A stretch of DNA of 64,000 nt from Botrytis cinerea B05.10 (GCF_000143535.2 NC_037310.1:558001-622000); one strand, 5' to 3'. Counted from the stretch's first letter, positions 46,340 to 60,702 are shown. The notes: generated by a model not told the origin, from the sequence alone. A program made the numbers and translations.

Positions 46340-49300
46340 AGTTTGGATTGTGCTGTGGTGTCATCAGTGACATGGGGGACTAGCTTTTGTGGTTCGGATT
46401 GCAATTTGATCTTTGCGAGGAAGGCCAGAGGTGTTGACTTGACAAGATACATAATTAGAGAGTCAAATACGAATTGCAATGGTCTTGGGTTCTCTGAGTT
46501 CTATTCATCAGATTTTTATGGAGCTCGGATGCAGCTCAAAGGCAACATACTGGCTGCGAGCAAGTAACTAGACAATACTGCAAGGGGTTTGATTCTCGGA
46601 CGATTTGAAGATAATGAAAACGAAACCTTTTCTTCTTCTAAGAAGCGTTGATTTATTGTGAAGTGAAAAATATCAAATTGATTCCGTGCCATCCTGACAG
46701 AACTTCCGCTTGGTGCATGAGGTGCCAGACTAGGTTTAAGCTAAATCTTGAGACTAGATTTGTTGAAAAGATAAATGAGAGTATCGGCAGAAAAATGCAA
46801 CAGTAAAATAATGGGTAGTGAAGAATCAAGAAAGAAACCCCTTCAATCGCCACGCCAATTTAAGAATTCAACTACTTGGAATGAACGCATGCGCAGTCTG
46901 CGACAGTTCACTGAGCTAGTACCTGCAGCTGAAATGACGGAGTCCATTTTGTCCACTAAAGCAGATAATTGACTATAAAACTCTTCTTCTGTGGAGGCGA
47001 GGCCATTGCTAGAAATCTCTTCTATAAGTATCTCAAGAATTAGTGTTTCAGGTCAGGTTCTCTTACCGTTCTGTGTCTCGTGCTCGATGGCTTATTAATC
47101 ACCACAAGTGTCTTCTATCAGAAGTTTACCTGGCTATGATCTACCAGAGCCGGACAATGTTTATTCACGTCCCCGGCGCCTATTGTCTACAACCCCTTTA
47201 GACCTCATCTGAGGTTACATCAGTCTATTCAGTTAAGACTCGTGGACGACTATAGGTTGTAAGTAAGATACTTTTCACTTTACAGTCAAAGTACTACTTG
47301 CAACCAGACGATGAAAATATACCGAGACCACAATTGATGTATTAACGTACTGGGCAATGTGAAGTTTAGTGACTAAATCAGGTAGATTACCATGGATATT
47401 CCAGACATACAGATAAAGTGAGACTTTCATCTGGAGTTTTCGCTGAATGTTTGCTGTCAATTGCCACGAATTGACTTTTTAATGGCAGCCAAGATATTGA
47501 CAGAGGCTTTTCAACGATGATTCATGTGAGGATAGGAGATTCGCATGAAAACTCCCTCATGAAAGATCAATCTCGATCCTAGAGGCTGAGCTTGGAAATT
47601 CTAAAGCCTGTTCGTCATCTTTCTTGTAGCTCAATGCTGTTCGGAATAGGGAAAATGGGGATAATATATAGCAAGCACTCGCGCATGATGGAGCAGCATC
47701 TGTTAATTGAGTAGTGGGGTGGCGCCAGGACAGACTTATTCCTAGACTTTTGCTTGAAGTGCATGGGTATTCACTTTAATGTCGTGGTCATTGATATGCA
47801 GTTTGAGCAGAAAGTCATTCACAGCTACATCAATAGAAGCAACACAACCAACGTACATATTCCATCTGTGAATTTCGAAATTCCATACCAGGACAGTATA
47901 TCCCTCTATCCAAACAAGAAATGATTTATTATATCCAACCAACCTGCTAATATATGACCAATACTACTATTTGCCTCTGTACTACCCAAAAGCTTTTTAT
48001 AGTGCAACATCCATAATTGAAGAAACCTTGGGATAACGAGAGCATCCTTGAGATAATATAATTAATGAATGCCAAGATTATTTGATCCATCTAAAGTCCA
48101 TCTCTAGCTCTCAATATCTGCATGTTGAAAAATTTTCGACTTCGTATATTTGACAGTCAATTTATCCTAATTATTGACAACAAATGACAAGAATAAAAGA
48201 AAGACACTAACAATCCTCCATCTCAATTCTGTTACTAACAGACCCACGGAATTCAACAACTCAGCTCTAGAATCACACCAAAGATCAGAACTTCTGCATC
48301 TCCAGGTGAAATAGGGTGTAAGCAACTTTTTGTTCACCGTTTTCTTGCGTTACACTCTATGATAGCTAAATGCATAAAGCGATGATCGAGAAATATATAT
48401 ATACATATACGAAATTTTCGCTAACGATACCATGCTAGGTATCGTATATACACACTGGCAAGAAATTACGACTTTTGAGAAGTGGGTTGGTGGACTCGGG
48501 TATTGATCACGATATCCATATGTTTTTCTTGAGAAACTGTTCTCTAATACATCGTGAGGATCCGGATCAAGTCGAACCTCTGATTAAAAGATAGGTCTCT
48601 ATACTTCCCTCTCTTCTGTTTATGACAATCGCCAGGCCCGCGATCTCCGCGTGCATAAGTCCTCCTATCCATCTCTTCACAGATCTCAACACCAGATAAA
48701 GAAGTATCCGCCAACGTTCTGAATCTTCATATCTAAGGCGGCCAGTCATTGGAGATCAGAGGAACAAGGAAGTTACCCGGATAATAGGTTCTGAAATTAT
48801 CAAGATTTCCTGGTGAGCAGTCTCTCGTCCCCAAGCGTAGGGAATCGGGTATTTCACCTGATGTACAAAAGTATTGATGACACAATCCACCGACTGACAA
48901 TACGCAAAATAAACAGCAAAAAAAAAAAATTCTCTTCGCCACGAGGAAGAATTGTGTAATCATCCCTGTGGCAATGAAAAGACTTCTTTCCGTTCAACCC
49001 CACGAATATAAGTAACTATTTTCAGTAATCTCTCATATCTAACTAGGTATTAAAGCTGTCTTATCATCCCGCACCTGCAATAACTAGGTAGTGACGAATT
49101 ATTACCGCACAACCCAAAAATCCAGAAACGTAGAAGTCCTACGCGTCCTGACACTAGCTTGTTCAGTAATTCATCATTGGCAGATAGATAACGAGCAATA
49201 ATCAGGATGTGAAGGGATATATATACTCCCTTTCCCTATCCGAACACTTAGTTCTCCATTGAATCGATGATTCACACGCCCTTCCCACCGTAAATTGCTC

Positions 49301-50471
49301 CCCGCATTCAGTTTGGATTCCACTCTCATACCGATCTTATCATACCGTTTATTCACTCTTATACCAACACCCACAGCCTTCCCTCTTAGTCCCTACATAC
49401 CATGTACTAAAAATTTCCCCAGCCACAAGCGAACAAAGAGACAAGTGTCGAATCTTATTCCGGGTTTCTTTTTTCCCCTTAATCAAGTAAGCCATTTCCC
49501 ACCCATCTTATCTCATATACTCAAAGCCCATGAATACACACATTTATCCCCTCCTCGAAGAAGTAGACAAGCCTGCCAATTCATCAAATAGACGGATGGA
49601 ATGCGCTGGAATGCAATAAAGTATAACATGAAGAAAAATGATAAGACAGAATGAGAGAGAAGATAAACAAATACCTACATGAATAATGCATCATAGACAC
49701 TCCACACCCGAACTCGCACGAAACAACAACCCCAAAGAGCAATCTTCTGAGAGAGAGAAAAAGAGAGGAAAGAGAATCAAGAACAAGGAAAAGAGGTACT
49801 TCTCATCTCACCTCATCCCCGTTCTACTCCTAACCCCAACCCCCCCAGAAACAATTCCAAGCGTGAATTTCTTTCCGAGAAAAAAATCGCCACCTAGAAA
49901 AGATGGATACGCATGATATTCACATACCTGCACAAGTACAGCAAACTACCCTCACAAATTCACCTCCCCTTCCAATCAAACAGAAAAGAGGAAGAAAAAA
50001 AATACGCAATTTGATTGTAATTGTAATCGCAATGCAAGTCTTTAGATTTGGAGACCAGTTAAGTAAATTAGCTGGAAATCATATATGATACTAATAAGCA
50101 GTATACTAGTAACAAACATCTTTTTCTATTCCAACGAAATTATATGGGTAATCATGTAGGTAGGTAGGTAGGTAGGTATCATATATTCAAATCCACGACC
50201 GCGCCAGTAAACAAGTAGGCAAGCAAGCAAATAATCATGCAAGAAACACGATCGATTAACCAACCCCCGCCTCGCATCATTTACCACCCTCGCAGTGTGG
50301 CAACAGGGAAAGTAGGAAGGTAGGCCCATCACCCTTCGCCGAAAAACACAAACACGACTACTCCTTCACACCAGGTGAGAATTTTTAATTATTTATTTCC
50401 ATAATCCCACACCCGTTTTCTTCTGCTCCTGTCTTTGGATCCTCCCTCCCCCCTGTCTAAACCCCAGTTCC
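46340..50471. other. Long intergenic region
   Basis: About 4.1 kb without a supportable gene. Short frames on both strands have no domains or splice structure. Contains a 50-bp palindromic element at 48311-48360 and a GTAG tetranucleotide repeat at about 50156-50178. The last kilobase is C/A- and purine-rich low-complexity sequence. Confidence 0.5.
48311..48360. repeat. Short inverted repeat flanked by TA
   Basis: TAGGGTGTAAGCAA at the left and TTGCGTTACACTCTA at the right are imperfect inverted copies about 20 bp apart. The GTGTAA core recalls small MITE ends, but the element is only about 50 bp. Confidence 0.35.
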
Positions 50472-51562
50472 TCAAAGCAAACCCCCGGAACTGTCCTTCA
50501 CAACCTGCACCACATTCAACGCCAAGCTCAAATTATTACTTGCGAGTGCCCTCTCATAATATACCAAATGTTCGCCATTGTAAATTGCACTCTTCCCCAC
50601 AATACTCAACTCAACGATTCCGGTCGTCAGATCCGCACTTCCTAGTACTTTTGATTGATCCATCGTTCCAATCATTGGAAGAGTATTGTTTCCCGGTACT
50701 AATGTCATGTTTGCTATTGTGGAATTACCGACGACTCCCGTGGCGGTGGAGAGTTCCAAGGTGACATCGCCCATGACGATGGTCATATCGGAGGGATTGG
50801 GAATATATGCGTAGCCGGAAAGATTTGGGCCGGAGAGAGCAGTGAGATTGACGCGGACGTTGGTGACGTTGAAGCCTTTGAGACCGTTGAGTCCTTTGTA
50901 TGTGGATGTTTGGTTGTAGTTTACGGTGATGACGGGGAGGGCACCTTCGTGGAGTTTGGTTTTTCCAACGAGGGCTGTGGTAACGTATTCGTTGGAGAGG
51001 ACAGCGGTGGTATAGTCGGAGAGAGCATCGAGGCTTACGATTGATACTTCTCGGTTTTCGACTGAGATTGTGGATTTAGGGTGGAGAGCGTGGATTTTGG
51101 GTAGAGGGATGATGACCATTGGCGAAGAAGCATATTGGCCATCTGTGACTAGATATGAGGAGGCATTGAATGGGTCAAGAGTAGGTGTGTACATCGAAGG
51201 ACTATGAAGTATTCCTACTTGACTAAGAACGATGGTATCTGGAGTTGGATCTGTAAATTTGAGTTGAGTGATTTCGAGAGAAGAATCATTAACACCATCT
51301 TGGGCAATCTTAGGCATAGCGACATAAACACTATTCTTGTTAGTACGGATCTCAAGATATCGGATATCTGGAGGAATACTCACAGACATAATGCAATGAT
51401 GAGAAATGATATACAGAAAATTATAAGATGAATCCACCAAAATCGAGCACAATGTCTTTTTACTTTTCCACCAAATGATCTCTTCGCTGGTGGACCTGTC
51501 TCATATTGCTCAACCTCCGCTCTCTCCACCTTTCTATCCGAATCATCTAATCCTCCTACCAT
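50472..51562 (-). CDS. DUF3712-like single-pass membrane protein
   Basis: Two exons, 51562-51384 and 51330-50472, with a 53-nt intron (branch TACTAAC, acceptor AATAG) give 345 residues. The ATG at 51560-51562 is chosen; the frame extends a few codons further only via a TTG. The N-terminal about 33 residues are cytosolic and basic (AKRSFGGKVKRH). One transmembrane segment follows (WWIHLIIFCISFLIIALCLVY), then a large outer domain of beta-rich, N-glycosylation-rich sequence: PKIAQDGVNDSSLEITQLKF, LPKIHALHPKSTISVENREV, LNGLKGFNVTNVRVN, AYIPNPSDMTIVMGDVTLEL. The IAQ...SSL start and the NPS ... MGDVTLEL motif are what I know from fungal DUF3712 proteins, which share the LEA-like beta fold and sit at the vacuole or cell surface. 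Exact function is unknown. Confidence 0.85.
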
Positions 51563-53282
51563 TTTGATGTTCAACGACTAGTTTTGGGGAAAATCGTAAA
51601 TGAGTTGTTTTCCTTGTAGGATCAATTACTCGGAGTTATTTCCGCTGCTTGATGGATATGGAATTTGAGATGATGTATGATAATTTATAGTAAAATGGTC
51701 ATCCAATAAATCTCATCAGATGACGTTGCATAACCATTAAACAAAGAAATATAATACCCCTATAACGATGACGATGACCAAAAATTTGGAAAAAGTCGAA
51801 TAAAGAAAAAAAAAGCGAACTTTTGATACTTCTATATCTCTTGAAAAATCAACAGTGGAGAAAGGAAGGGGGATCAATCTAATGTGGAGACATTGTAGAT
51901 ATGTACAGAGAGAGGGGTCTTTTGACTGGGGGCCAAGTAAGATATGAGAGAAAGGGTAACGAGTGAAAGTCTTGGATCTACTTTTGAATTCCCCATGGGG
52001 AATCATGTCCGATTTCAATGAAAATATGTAGAGCATGTGAGAAAATTTTGCGCGTCTATAAAAAATGAATGGCGAACAATAAAACCCAGAGGATTTATAA
52101 GTGGCTGATTTGAGGTCTCATCGTTTCGCAATGACCGAAAAGTACCACGAGAACCTCGTAGGTACCACGATAATTCCTCATAAATCCATACCCATTTAGC
52201 TGAACAACTTTGTTAAGCTTTTTTTGGCGTAATTAAAGATACGGTATAATGTACTAATTAAGAAGGAGATTGACATACCTTGACATACATACTCAGTTGT
52301 GTGACTGTCATACAGCATCCCATCTCTTCTACCGAGAGACTAACACGCACGAAATGTAACATTGTAACCATGCACAGCCTTCCATTACTATTCATGTAGT
52401 ACCGTATGGATATGTGTTATACAATCAGATGTCAGATCTCACCTTAAATTTCCTTTCGGTGAATTGGAGAATTGAGCCTCGGTGGATCATGGACGGAACG
52501 GCGATGTCCTTGTATTAGGCAAAGCTCGTTATGTTGGTTTGAGCAAATGTGTATGTTACCCCGGAATATATCCTTGTCTTTGGCAGCGATCAACTTTCGT
52601 TAAGATTTCTAAAGTTGGGATAATGAGGTGGCATTGGTTGGTTTGAATATCGTATACTCGCGTAGAGTACAACATTTTACTAGGAGGCTTGGGTATTGAA
52701 ATTTGAGTAATTTGCTTGGGTAACCAATTGATTTGTTCGACATTGTTCTCGTTCATGAATCAAGATTTGAAGAGATTGAAGAGGTCGGAATGAAATATTC
52801 GAAGAAAATGCTCTCCCCTCTTCCCCACATGATTTTCTTCTGAGTCGGATAAAGTTATTAGATTGTTAAAATGTGGATACAGCAGTTGATTGATAATTAG
52901 ATCTATATTAACCAATCGAATGACATGGAATATCAATTTTCTTCCCCCCGTTCGATGGGTATCCATAAATCCACAATCCCCGCCACGTTGGGGTATCTCG
53001 GTGCTCCGTATCTCGGCTTCTCCACTACTGAAGCTTGATCTTTTATTGAACAACAACAACACCAAAGCCAAAGCCAAAGCTCATTAATTCAACTGCCGAT
53101 GCCTCTGTTATTGCTGTTGTTCGGAATGAAAACCAAATTTGATACTGTGTAGTGGATATGTAGTGCAATAGCACAAATTAGCTATGACTCCCAAGCGAAT
53201 ACTTTCAATGCTCGTGTGTGTGCGAGTTGAGTAATTCATCATTGCTTATCTTTTCTATCAGCAGTTTATAGAAACTAGAATT

Positions 53283-53334
53283 AGAAACAGAACTAGAACT
53301 AGAACTAGAACTAGAACTAAAACTAGAGCTAGAG
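53283..53334. repeat. AGAACT hexanucleotide repeat
   Basis: About eight tandem units, AGAACT with a few variants (AAAACT, AGAGCT) at the ends. Confidence 0.85.
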
Positions 53335-53550
53335 TATTCCACTACACATGTATCAATACCGTCACCCGCTCACGCTTACTTCACAATCTGAAAAGACTAA
53401 CCGGAAATCTACCGAATCCATAAATTAATGATCTTCCACTCCCATACAAACTAAGGAAATCCTTAGCACATCTTCATCCCTACCATCGTCAAACTTTATC
53501 GAATTTCAAATACCAGCTTTTCACATGAATATTACAACTGTGGCCGAGGA

Positions 53551-53772
53551 ATGAATTTTCAGCTCTCAAGATGTTCTATTTGTCTATCTTGTCTTGAAAT
53601 AATGATGGAATGCGAGAGAGATATTGATCACCCCGAACCACCCCTCATTCTCGTCGACTACGATGCATTAGGAATCCCGCTTCAAGTACGCATTATGTGT
53701 AATGATAAACAGGGTGCCAGATATGAGGCACGTGGAATACAACCTCGCTATCAACAATCTCCAAAAGATTAA
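53551..53772 (+). CDS. Possible small protein, 73 residues
   Basis: An ATG frame reads MNFQLSRCSICLSCLEIMME... followed by hydrophilic sequence (ERDIDHPEPPLILVDYDALG, QVRIMCNDKQGARYEARGIQ). The composition looks protein-like and it is isolated from other genes, but no domain is recognised and it may be an exon of something larger. Confidence 0.3.
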   Translation: MNFQLSRCSICLSCLEIMMECERDIDHPEPPLILVDYDALGIPLQVRIMCNDKQGARYEARGIQPRYQQSPKD

Positions 53773-55275
53773 CACAGATGGGACATCAAGGTAGGATACG
53801 GGAGTGATGGATGAATCCTAAAATACATGCATGTAAGCATGTAAGTAAGTAGGATTTAGGTACGACTATATGGTATAATATGATACACCATAAGGTGGTC
53901 TACATATGGACCGACCAAATAGGTATGTATAAAGGGAGAGACAAGAAAAATCAATATTTTCAGAAAAGTGATCAAAATTTGTCAGCGCCTACGCCACATA
54001 TCACCACATAACACCCCGCATTTGAATCATCCACATGAGGGTGTTGCCCAGAGTTTTGCCCAGAGTTTTCCCCAGAGTGCTGAGATTAATAGTCAAATCA
54101 GATTGTATGAAAGATTTTTGTTGATTTGTTGTCGTATCAACTTGGAATCAGTAAATGCTTGGTGGTGTCAATAGTTCGGCTAGTGGTGGCGTAAAATTGA
54201 CAGCTTTCCAGATTGCTTGGGATATTGTAGTTACTCGCATTAGTATTAGTACGTGTGAAATGAGATTTTATATATAAGATGTATCAGATTCTCAAAAAAA
54301 CAAGCAAAAAGAACTTTGAGGATATTTGAAAAAGTCTGCTGAGATCACACGGTACACTGACAAATCGGGGGGCAAAATCTTGGAACTTTCAAGATGAAAA
54401 TGCGGGGGAACACTGGAAAGCTTAGAGATCGACTTGGACTTTGATACATTGCTGTCGCCAGCATCATTGCGATCATAGACTATTGTGGATCAGATAAGTA
54501 ATGGGAATTGTGGTCCAAATACTTGCGATTTGATAACTCACGTTCTCATTCATAGTTCTAGATTGACAAGAGATTTGATGCACACGAGTGCACGTGCTTG
54601 GGACAAAAATATCAAAAGCATACAACATTTTTTGCTAGAACAACTTCCAACTGGAGCTCAATCACTCTTGTTGGATGTACAAACTTAGTCTAGAGATTAT
54701 CAGAATTCAACCACCCATCTATCCATCCAAGATTGGAATGCTGCCGTCAAAACCTACCGTTTATCACGTGACACACGCAAACACCATGTAGCTAGTGCAC
54801 GTTCCCATTCGTATTCTTCACTTCGAATGGAGGCAACGTAACCAGTGAAAGTATAAGAAATATCCTCAAGTTATAGCACTTGCTGCTTAAAAACTGGGTA
54901 GAGACACTCTCACAATATTAACTTCATTCATAACCAAGAACAACTCAAACATAAAATTCAAAAACAGTTTTGTTGCATATCGGACTTTGGCCAGACCTAG
55001 GTCTGTAAAACGCCCCTGGGAAACTACCTAGGAAGATCGTGGCCAGACTCATATCTAACATTGCATACATCTCGACCATTCAAAATCTAGATGCAAAAGC
55101 ATCCTTTGACACGACATCACGACACAAAGTATACAATTCAATAATGAAAAGCTGGGGAATGGTGTTAATGCATTGCTGACATTGGATATCGGTACCTGCA
55201 AAAAAAAACTTTGAGTTTGAATACTTGTACAAATATAGTCAAAGTCAAGCATCCATCCAATTCGCTACTGCGAAT

Positions 55276-56226
55276 ATGGACAACAACAAACGTATCCTGA
55301 GATCCTCAGTCCTGACTACACACACAACAGATTCACTTCCATCCAAACCGATTGCAAATTTGGAACAACCAGTGAGATTCATTTCCAACAAATCCTCGCA
55401 GACCACTCCAAGAACAAACGAAAAGATTCTACTCATACCACGATCCTCCACCTTACGAGGTCTAAACCAAGCTGAACTCACACTTCTTCGCAAGAAACAA
55501 TCGCGACTTAAAGCTACCGCATTATCCACACTCAAGGACTTACCATCCGGAATTCACGTGCGCAATTTACTAGCATCAGCGTTAATTTTTGCACAATATG
55601 AAGCCGGGACAGCGGTTTGTATTGATCCTGCAGGATGGATAATTACATGTTCCCATTGCATAGGCGAGACAGAGAAAGAATGGAAAGCAAAACCACGACA
55701 ATGGCTTTTATATTACACCGGTCTTGCAATTGAAGTCGAATGTCGTGCTTGGGATCAGAAACGTGATTTGGCGCTGTTGAAAGTTGTGACGATGGAAATT
55801 GGTGATGATATGATTGAGAATACTATCCCAGAATTTTCATTCGTGAAATTGGCGGTACAACCTCCGAAGCAGAAAATATCAATCATATGTATTGGACAAC
55901 CGGGAAGTGACGATTTGGAATCTTCAGGTAGTCGGAAAACGAAGTATAATCTTGTTGAAGTATCAGAAGGATCTTTTTGTGGAATGATACATGGACAGGA
56001 TCCGCATGAGAATTCGGAGATTGGAAGCCTGAAACATGATGCTTGGACTTATTGGGGACATTCGGGAGCACCATTGGTGAGAGCTGATGATGGCTTGTTG
56101 ATCGGATTGCATTCTTCGTGGGATGAAAATACAGCGATGAGGCATGGTGTTCCGCTGGTGGCGATGAGGGGGTTCTTGGAAGAATGTTTACCGAGTACGA
56201 TGGGTCTTGGAGGGATTGAGACTTGA
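55276..56226 (+). CDS. Trypsin-like serine protease-fold protein
   Basis: Intronless frame of 316 residues. The start is the ATG at 55276 (MDNNKRILRS); upstream codons are open only from a TTG. There is no signal peptide, so the product is probably cytosolic or nuclear. The first about 90 residues are basic and Ser/Thr-rich. From about 100 a chymotrypsin/trypsin-like domain follows: EAGTAVCIDPAGWIITCSHC with His127, KRDLALLKV with Asp164, and YWGHSGAPLVRADDGLLIG with Ser263 in the GHSGAPL loop. This arrangement is that of the HtrA/S1-like trypsin_2 family. All three triad residues are present, so activity is plausible. Substrate unknown; a PDZ domain is not seen. It is a solitary gene before a long gene-poor stretch. 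Confidence 0.85.
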   Translation: MDNNKRILRSSVLTTHTTDSLPSKPIANLEQPVRFISNKSSQTTPRTNEKILLIPRSSTLRGLNQAELTLLRKKQSRLKATALSTLKDLPSGIHVRNLLASALIFAQYEAGTAVCIDPAGWIITCSHCIGETEKEWKAKPRQWLLYYTGLAIEVECRAWDQKRDLALLKVVTMEIGDDMIENTIPEFSFVKLAVQPPKQKISIICIGQPGSDDLESSGSRKTKYNLVEVSEGSFCGMIHGQDPHENSEIGSLKHDAWTYWGHSGAPLVRADDGLLIGLHSSWDENTAMRHGVPLVAMRGFLEECLPSTMGLGGIET

Positions 56227-59200
56227 TGATGGGGTATCCGGTAGATTAATAGAACGTTGGTATGAGAATTTCCGTGTTTGGCGGGCAGGAGTTATCCGAT
56301 GAATTATTGAATAGATATTATGTTAATATTCAAGTGAATAAGCTAGAAACCCCTCTTCAGAGAATTCTCAGAATTGGCACTACTTTGTCTCCACTGTTGA
56401 TTCTCGAAGTGCTATAAAATGCGCAAGATGTGCGAAAGTTCACATTCATGAAACACTATGAAGGTGTTTCGACTCGTTCTAGATGTGCACTTAGGGTTAC
56501 AATATAATTATTCGATCGAAGTACATTATACCCATCTTCTGTTAGGTACTTTACGCTCTTTTATGTGCTGTAATTGAGCGTATGAAATAGCAAAGTCAAA
56601 ATGATAGCAATGCTGAATTTTGATCAGTTTGACAGCGTGTATCCATCCATCACTACCGTCAAGTTTCGACGGCAATAAAAAAATCCAAAACTTCTTGAGA
56701 GGTTAATCAATGATACCGATTACCGTCACCCATTAGCATCAGAATCCATCGAGTGGAAGATCTACTCCGCTAGATTCGACGTGGCTATTGATGAACAGTC
56801 ATCTTTTGTGAGCCTCTGGTGACACCTCGGATACTTTAATCCTATTGAAATTCTCATGTGCCAGCTACATATATGTCCTCTTCGCTTCATAAAAATGAAC
56901 TAATAGCCCAATTCACTGCTTTGGGTCAATATTTTGTGGTCTCATTGACTGAATACCTAAACAGGGGGGAGGGAGAAATATAAATCGAAAACCTGGTTCA
57001 TGATATATAAATCAACAGTCCTCTCGAAATTTTCGAGTTTTTCAATAAAGATATCAAGTAATCAAGTGGAAAGACTTAAAAGGTGCGAGATTTTTTGCTT
57101 TTTGTACTGATTATAATGATTCACATGCTAGATAGGCAAAGAAGGTTGTGAATTCTTGTAAGGTGATTGAGGTATCGAGTCAGTTATTATTGGATGGATA
57201 GAAAGATAGTGTAGAGTCAGGCCATAGGCATCGAGACTGTTTCTGTTTTATCATAGTCATAGGTTTACTTTCGTCCAATGCTGTCTTTTTACGGGTCATT
57301 TATCATCACTGATATCACTATTATCACTACCCAGTATTCATTAAAAAAACCGGGCTCAGAGTCCACAAGATACGTCAGCAAATCCCAGCCAGGGATTTGA
57401 ATGACAAAAACGACTCTATTGCTAGACTTGAGACGTTCTTTCCAGAAACACGTCCTGTAACCTGTTAGTATATCTGACTGAAGGATTAATTTGGATTGCC
57501 AATAAGACTTTCCAATGGACTATTTATAGGAAATCATAAAATACGAAAGTTATTACACTAATAATAATGCAGCTATTGATCCACACAGGATTCATTGGTA
57601 TAAATATGACTAGCTATTTCTGTACATACAGTACACAATTAAGATAGAGTTAGCAGACTACTCGCCAAGCAAATGTCAACGACTTGTTAAAACTTTCGGG
57701 GACAAGTGAAATTTACCCAGCAGGAGAATTCCAGAAGACAAGGAACTTGTTGAAGTAGACGGGAAGCTTGGTCTTTCATACTTTGGAGTTTTCAATAAGA
57801 TGATGAACGAATTTTATTATTGCTAATCAACTTATTCATGTCAAATCTCAGTAATACGTTTGTTGTCATTGAGATCTTACATATATGTTTCGACACGTAT
57901 GGAATGATAATAAAACTTATCTCAATATCCCTCATTAATCTCTTGTCATCATGTACGAATTTTGTGGAAAGTATCTCCCGAGTTTCTGAAACGAAAATAG
58001 CTCAGTGCTCACATGTGGAACTGGTTTCTCTTCGTATGTAAACTCATTGCAATCAATTATCTGGATCTAAATATTTCTTAAATAATAAGTTGGGGATTAA
58101 TTCTCGCGTCTAGATTCTGTGGAGTTGAATTCACCGTTTTACTTCGACTTGAAAATTTACAATATCGCTTGTTTGTCTCTCTTTCCCATCATCGACAAGC
58201 CAAGTCACTTAGTATACCCTAAGACTAAGCTGTTCTAGTGAATTTCCGCTCATTTAATTCCAACTAAAATATCCATCCATCAACATAAATACTTCTTCAT
58301 GTCTCTTCCGCTCAGAACTACACACAATTCAAGAACAGAAGTTGCATATCAACATGGCGCTCTTGGTAGAGCTCTCTTGCAATTAAAGTTCCTCAAGAAA
58401 GTGATTAATCTTCTTACAATGCTATATTTTGCCGCAAGTGGATGAAAATAATGTTACTAGATCTTGGGGTTTCTTGTGTGTCTAGCATGCTGGTATTAAG
58501 TGTTTGAAGAGTATTGAAAGTTGAGAGGTGTGATGAGATAGGACGTTGTTGTTAATGTGTAAAGTTGTTTTGTTATTGTCGATGAGAACAAGTGCTTTTA
58601 ATATCATCTCATAGAACATGATTAGCTAAAATTTCTCCCTGCTATTCAATACTGAAGAAAGTAAAATCCGAAATCGCTGTGCAGAAACGGGGAATTTGTC
58701 GTGCAAAAATCATCTTTCGAGACTTTTATTTCACACTTGTGATTTTAGCGAATAACCTCTAGGAAATTATGAAGGATGTATACCTATATATATATATAGC
58801 GGCCTACGACTCCATGATATCGGATTACTGTGTAGATGATAGAATGTTCTTGGATCCACTAGATAGCAGTGAATATCATACATAGCATAAGTCCTCACAA
58901 CCCAGAATATCATATTGGCATCTCAGAACTAGTGAATAATATCTTCTATTTCATCATTCCCTCCTCTATTCATATTTTATACTTAATGCTTTATAAATAG
59001 ATACACAGTGCATTGAGTTTGAGCCAACAAGAACATTAATAACAGTGCTGAAGCAAGCTCCTCAAGGAAGTCTCGTTCATGAACATACAATTAACTCAAA
59101 TGCAAACTTCTCCTTGTGCCATAAAAAAATCTCGATCAGGAAGGAGAGTTTTAATGTTACATCATGTCTAGCAGCTAGACTCTCATTGCCATAAACCCCA

Positions 59201-60661
59201 GATGAAATCTTATTTCCACTATCGAAAAATTTACGACTGACTCTCGACAAAAATTTAGACTCGATTCCTTCCATTATTCCTAACAGTCTCAATATCTTTA
59301 AATTCGCAATACTTTCTACTTCTAAATTGTGACGAGAGAGTATGCTTAGTATTGTTAGGCTTCGGAATTTCTCCTAGCCTTCTTTAGGCGTTACTTTTAT
59401 ACAGCTTGTATGGATTATCTATAGAGGAATACGAGAAGCTTTATATACTCTCATCTTTTGTTTCCAAAACTATGGAACTGCCTATACGCGTTGTTCAGAA
59501 GTGAAGAATGTTCAGAATGTCCTGCTACATACAGAACAGCATCAAACGAAAACGATCAAACTAGATTAAATCTTATATGCTACATCTAAGACTCCCCCCT
59601 AAAGATAAAAGCTGTACTGTTTTATCTTTTTCCATAAACATGATGATACATCACGAAGTAATTCAGACTCATGAAGAGCATGAAAGTCAAAATCGTGCAT
59701 CCGAACCGTGCTTCTTCGACTTAATATTTTAACTATAATAATTGAAATGAAGATTCAAGTTGCGTGCTCGTCTAGGAGTTTAAATACGATAGCAATAACA
59801 TAACGATACAATTTAACAACAAAGATACATCAATCACCACTATTTTCAACATTTTTTCATCGCTATAAGAAGAAGAATTCGAGACGAAAGTAAGCCAAAC
59901 CATCACATATATACCTTCTTGAGAGTTTTCCAAAACGTAAGATACCTTCTAGAAATCCAAATAATTCGAAGAATGCTACCTCGGTGAGAAAACTCCCGCA
60001 GGCATGGTTTCTAGGATGGTTTGATGAATTGGGTAGGTATATCAGTCGAGAAAAGAACAAGTGAAGAGAGCGCAATATATAAACCAAACCAAAACCAAAA
60101 AGAGATTCCACACGCAAAATTATTCTCTAGTCACGTTTAAATTTTAGTCGAAGAGCAACAATATAAAATCACTCTCCTCACTACTACTTACTACTCTAGC
60201 GAATCATTCGCAGAACATCATAACCAAAAAAAAAAATCTTCACCTATATCTTACTCTCTCCTATATCCACAAACCCCACATATCGACTTCATTCCCAGAG
60301 TTGAGTTGTAAATCCCACATTCCATAACTCAGCTCAGACTTAATACATAAACAAGGAATCCAAAATCTTTCATTCATCTCCCTAAGCTCCTCAGCAATTC
60401 GAATAACATTAACCAATAATAGCTGACAAGGAGTATCACACTAGAGTGTTTTCCCTCAGAATACTAACTTGGAATGTAAAATAATGATTAATATTACTTG
60501 TAGTGAAAGTAAACATATAAGAGTATATGATACAACTCTAACTTTACTACTCGATTTTCTATTATCATCGTAGAAGAATCATATTTCAAATACTACTACG
60601 AGAAATCTCTCATTGTTATATAGTAGTATATTTTGATATTTTTATATAATATAATATACAA

Positions 60662-60702
60662 GGGGGCCAGCCCCCAAACCCCCGACCCTCGCTCCGCTCG
60701 AG
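60662..60702 (+). repeat. GC-rich 41-bp cluster, copy B
   Basis: It starts GGGGGCCAGCCCCC and ends CTCGCTCCGCTCGAG, the same length and ends as copy A at 14659-14699, within DNA that is otherwise nearly all A and T. Confidence 0.85.

Larger units (their letters stand above)
51563..55275. other. Intergenic region with one possible small gene
   Basis: Mostly AT-rich non-coding DNA. 53283-53334 is an AGAACT hexanucleotide repeat. 54040-54072 has three units of the type GCCCAGAGTTTT. A small frame at 53551 is listed separately. 55080-55275 is the promoter side of the protease-like gene. Confidence 0.5.
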
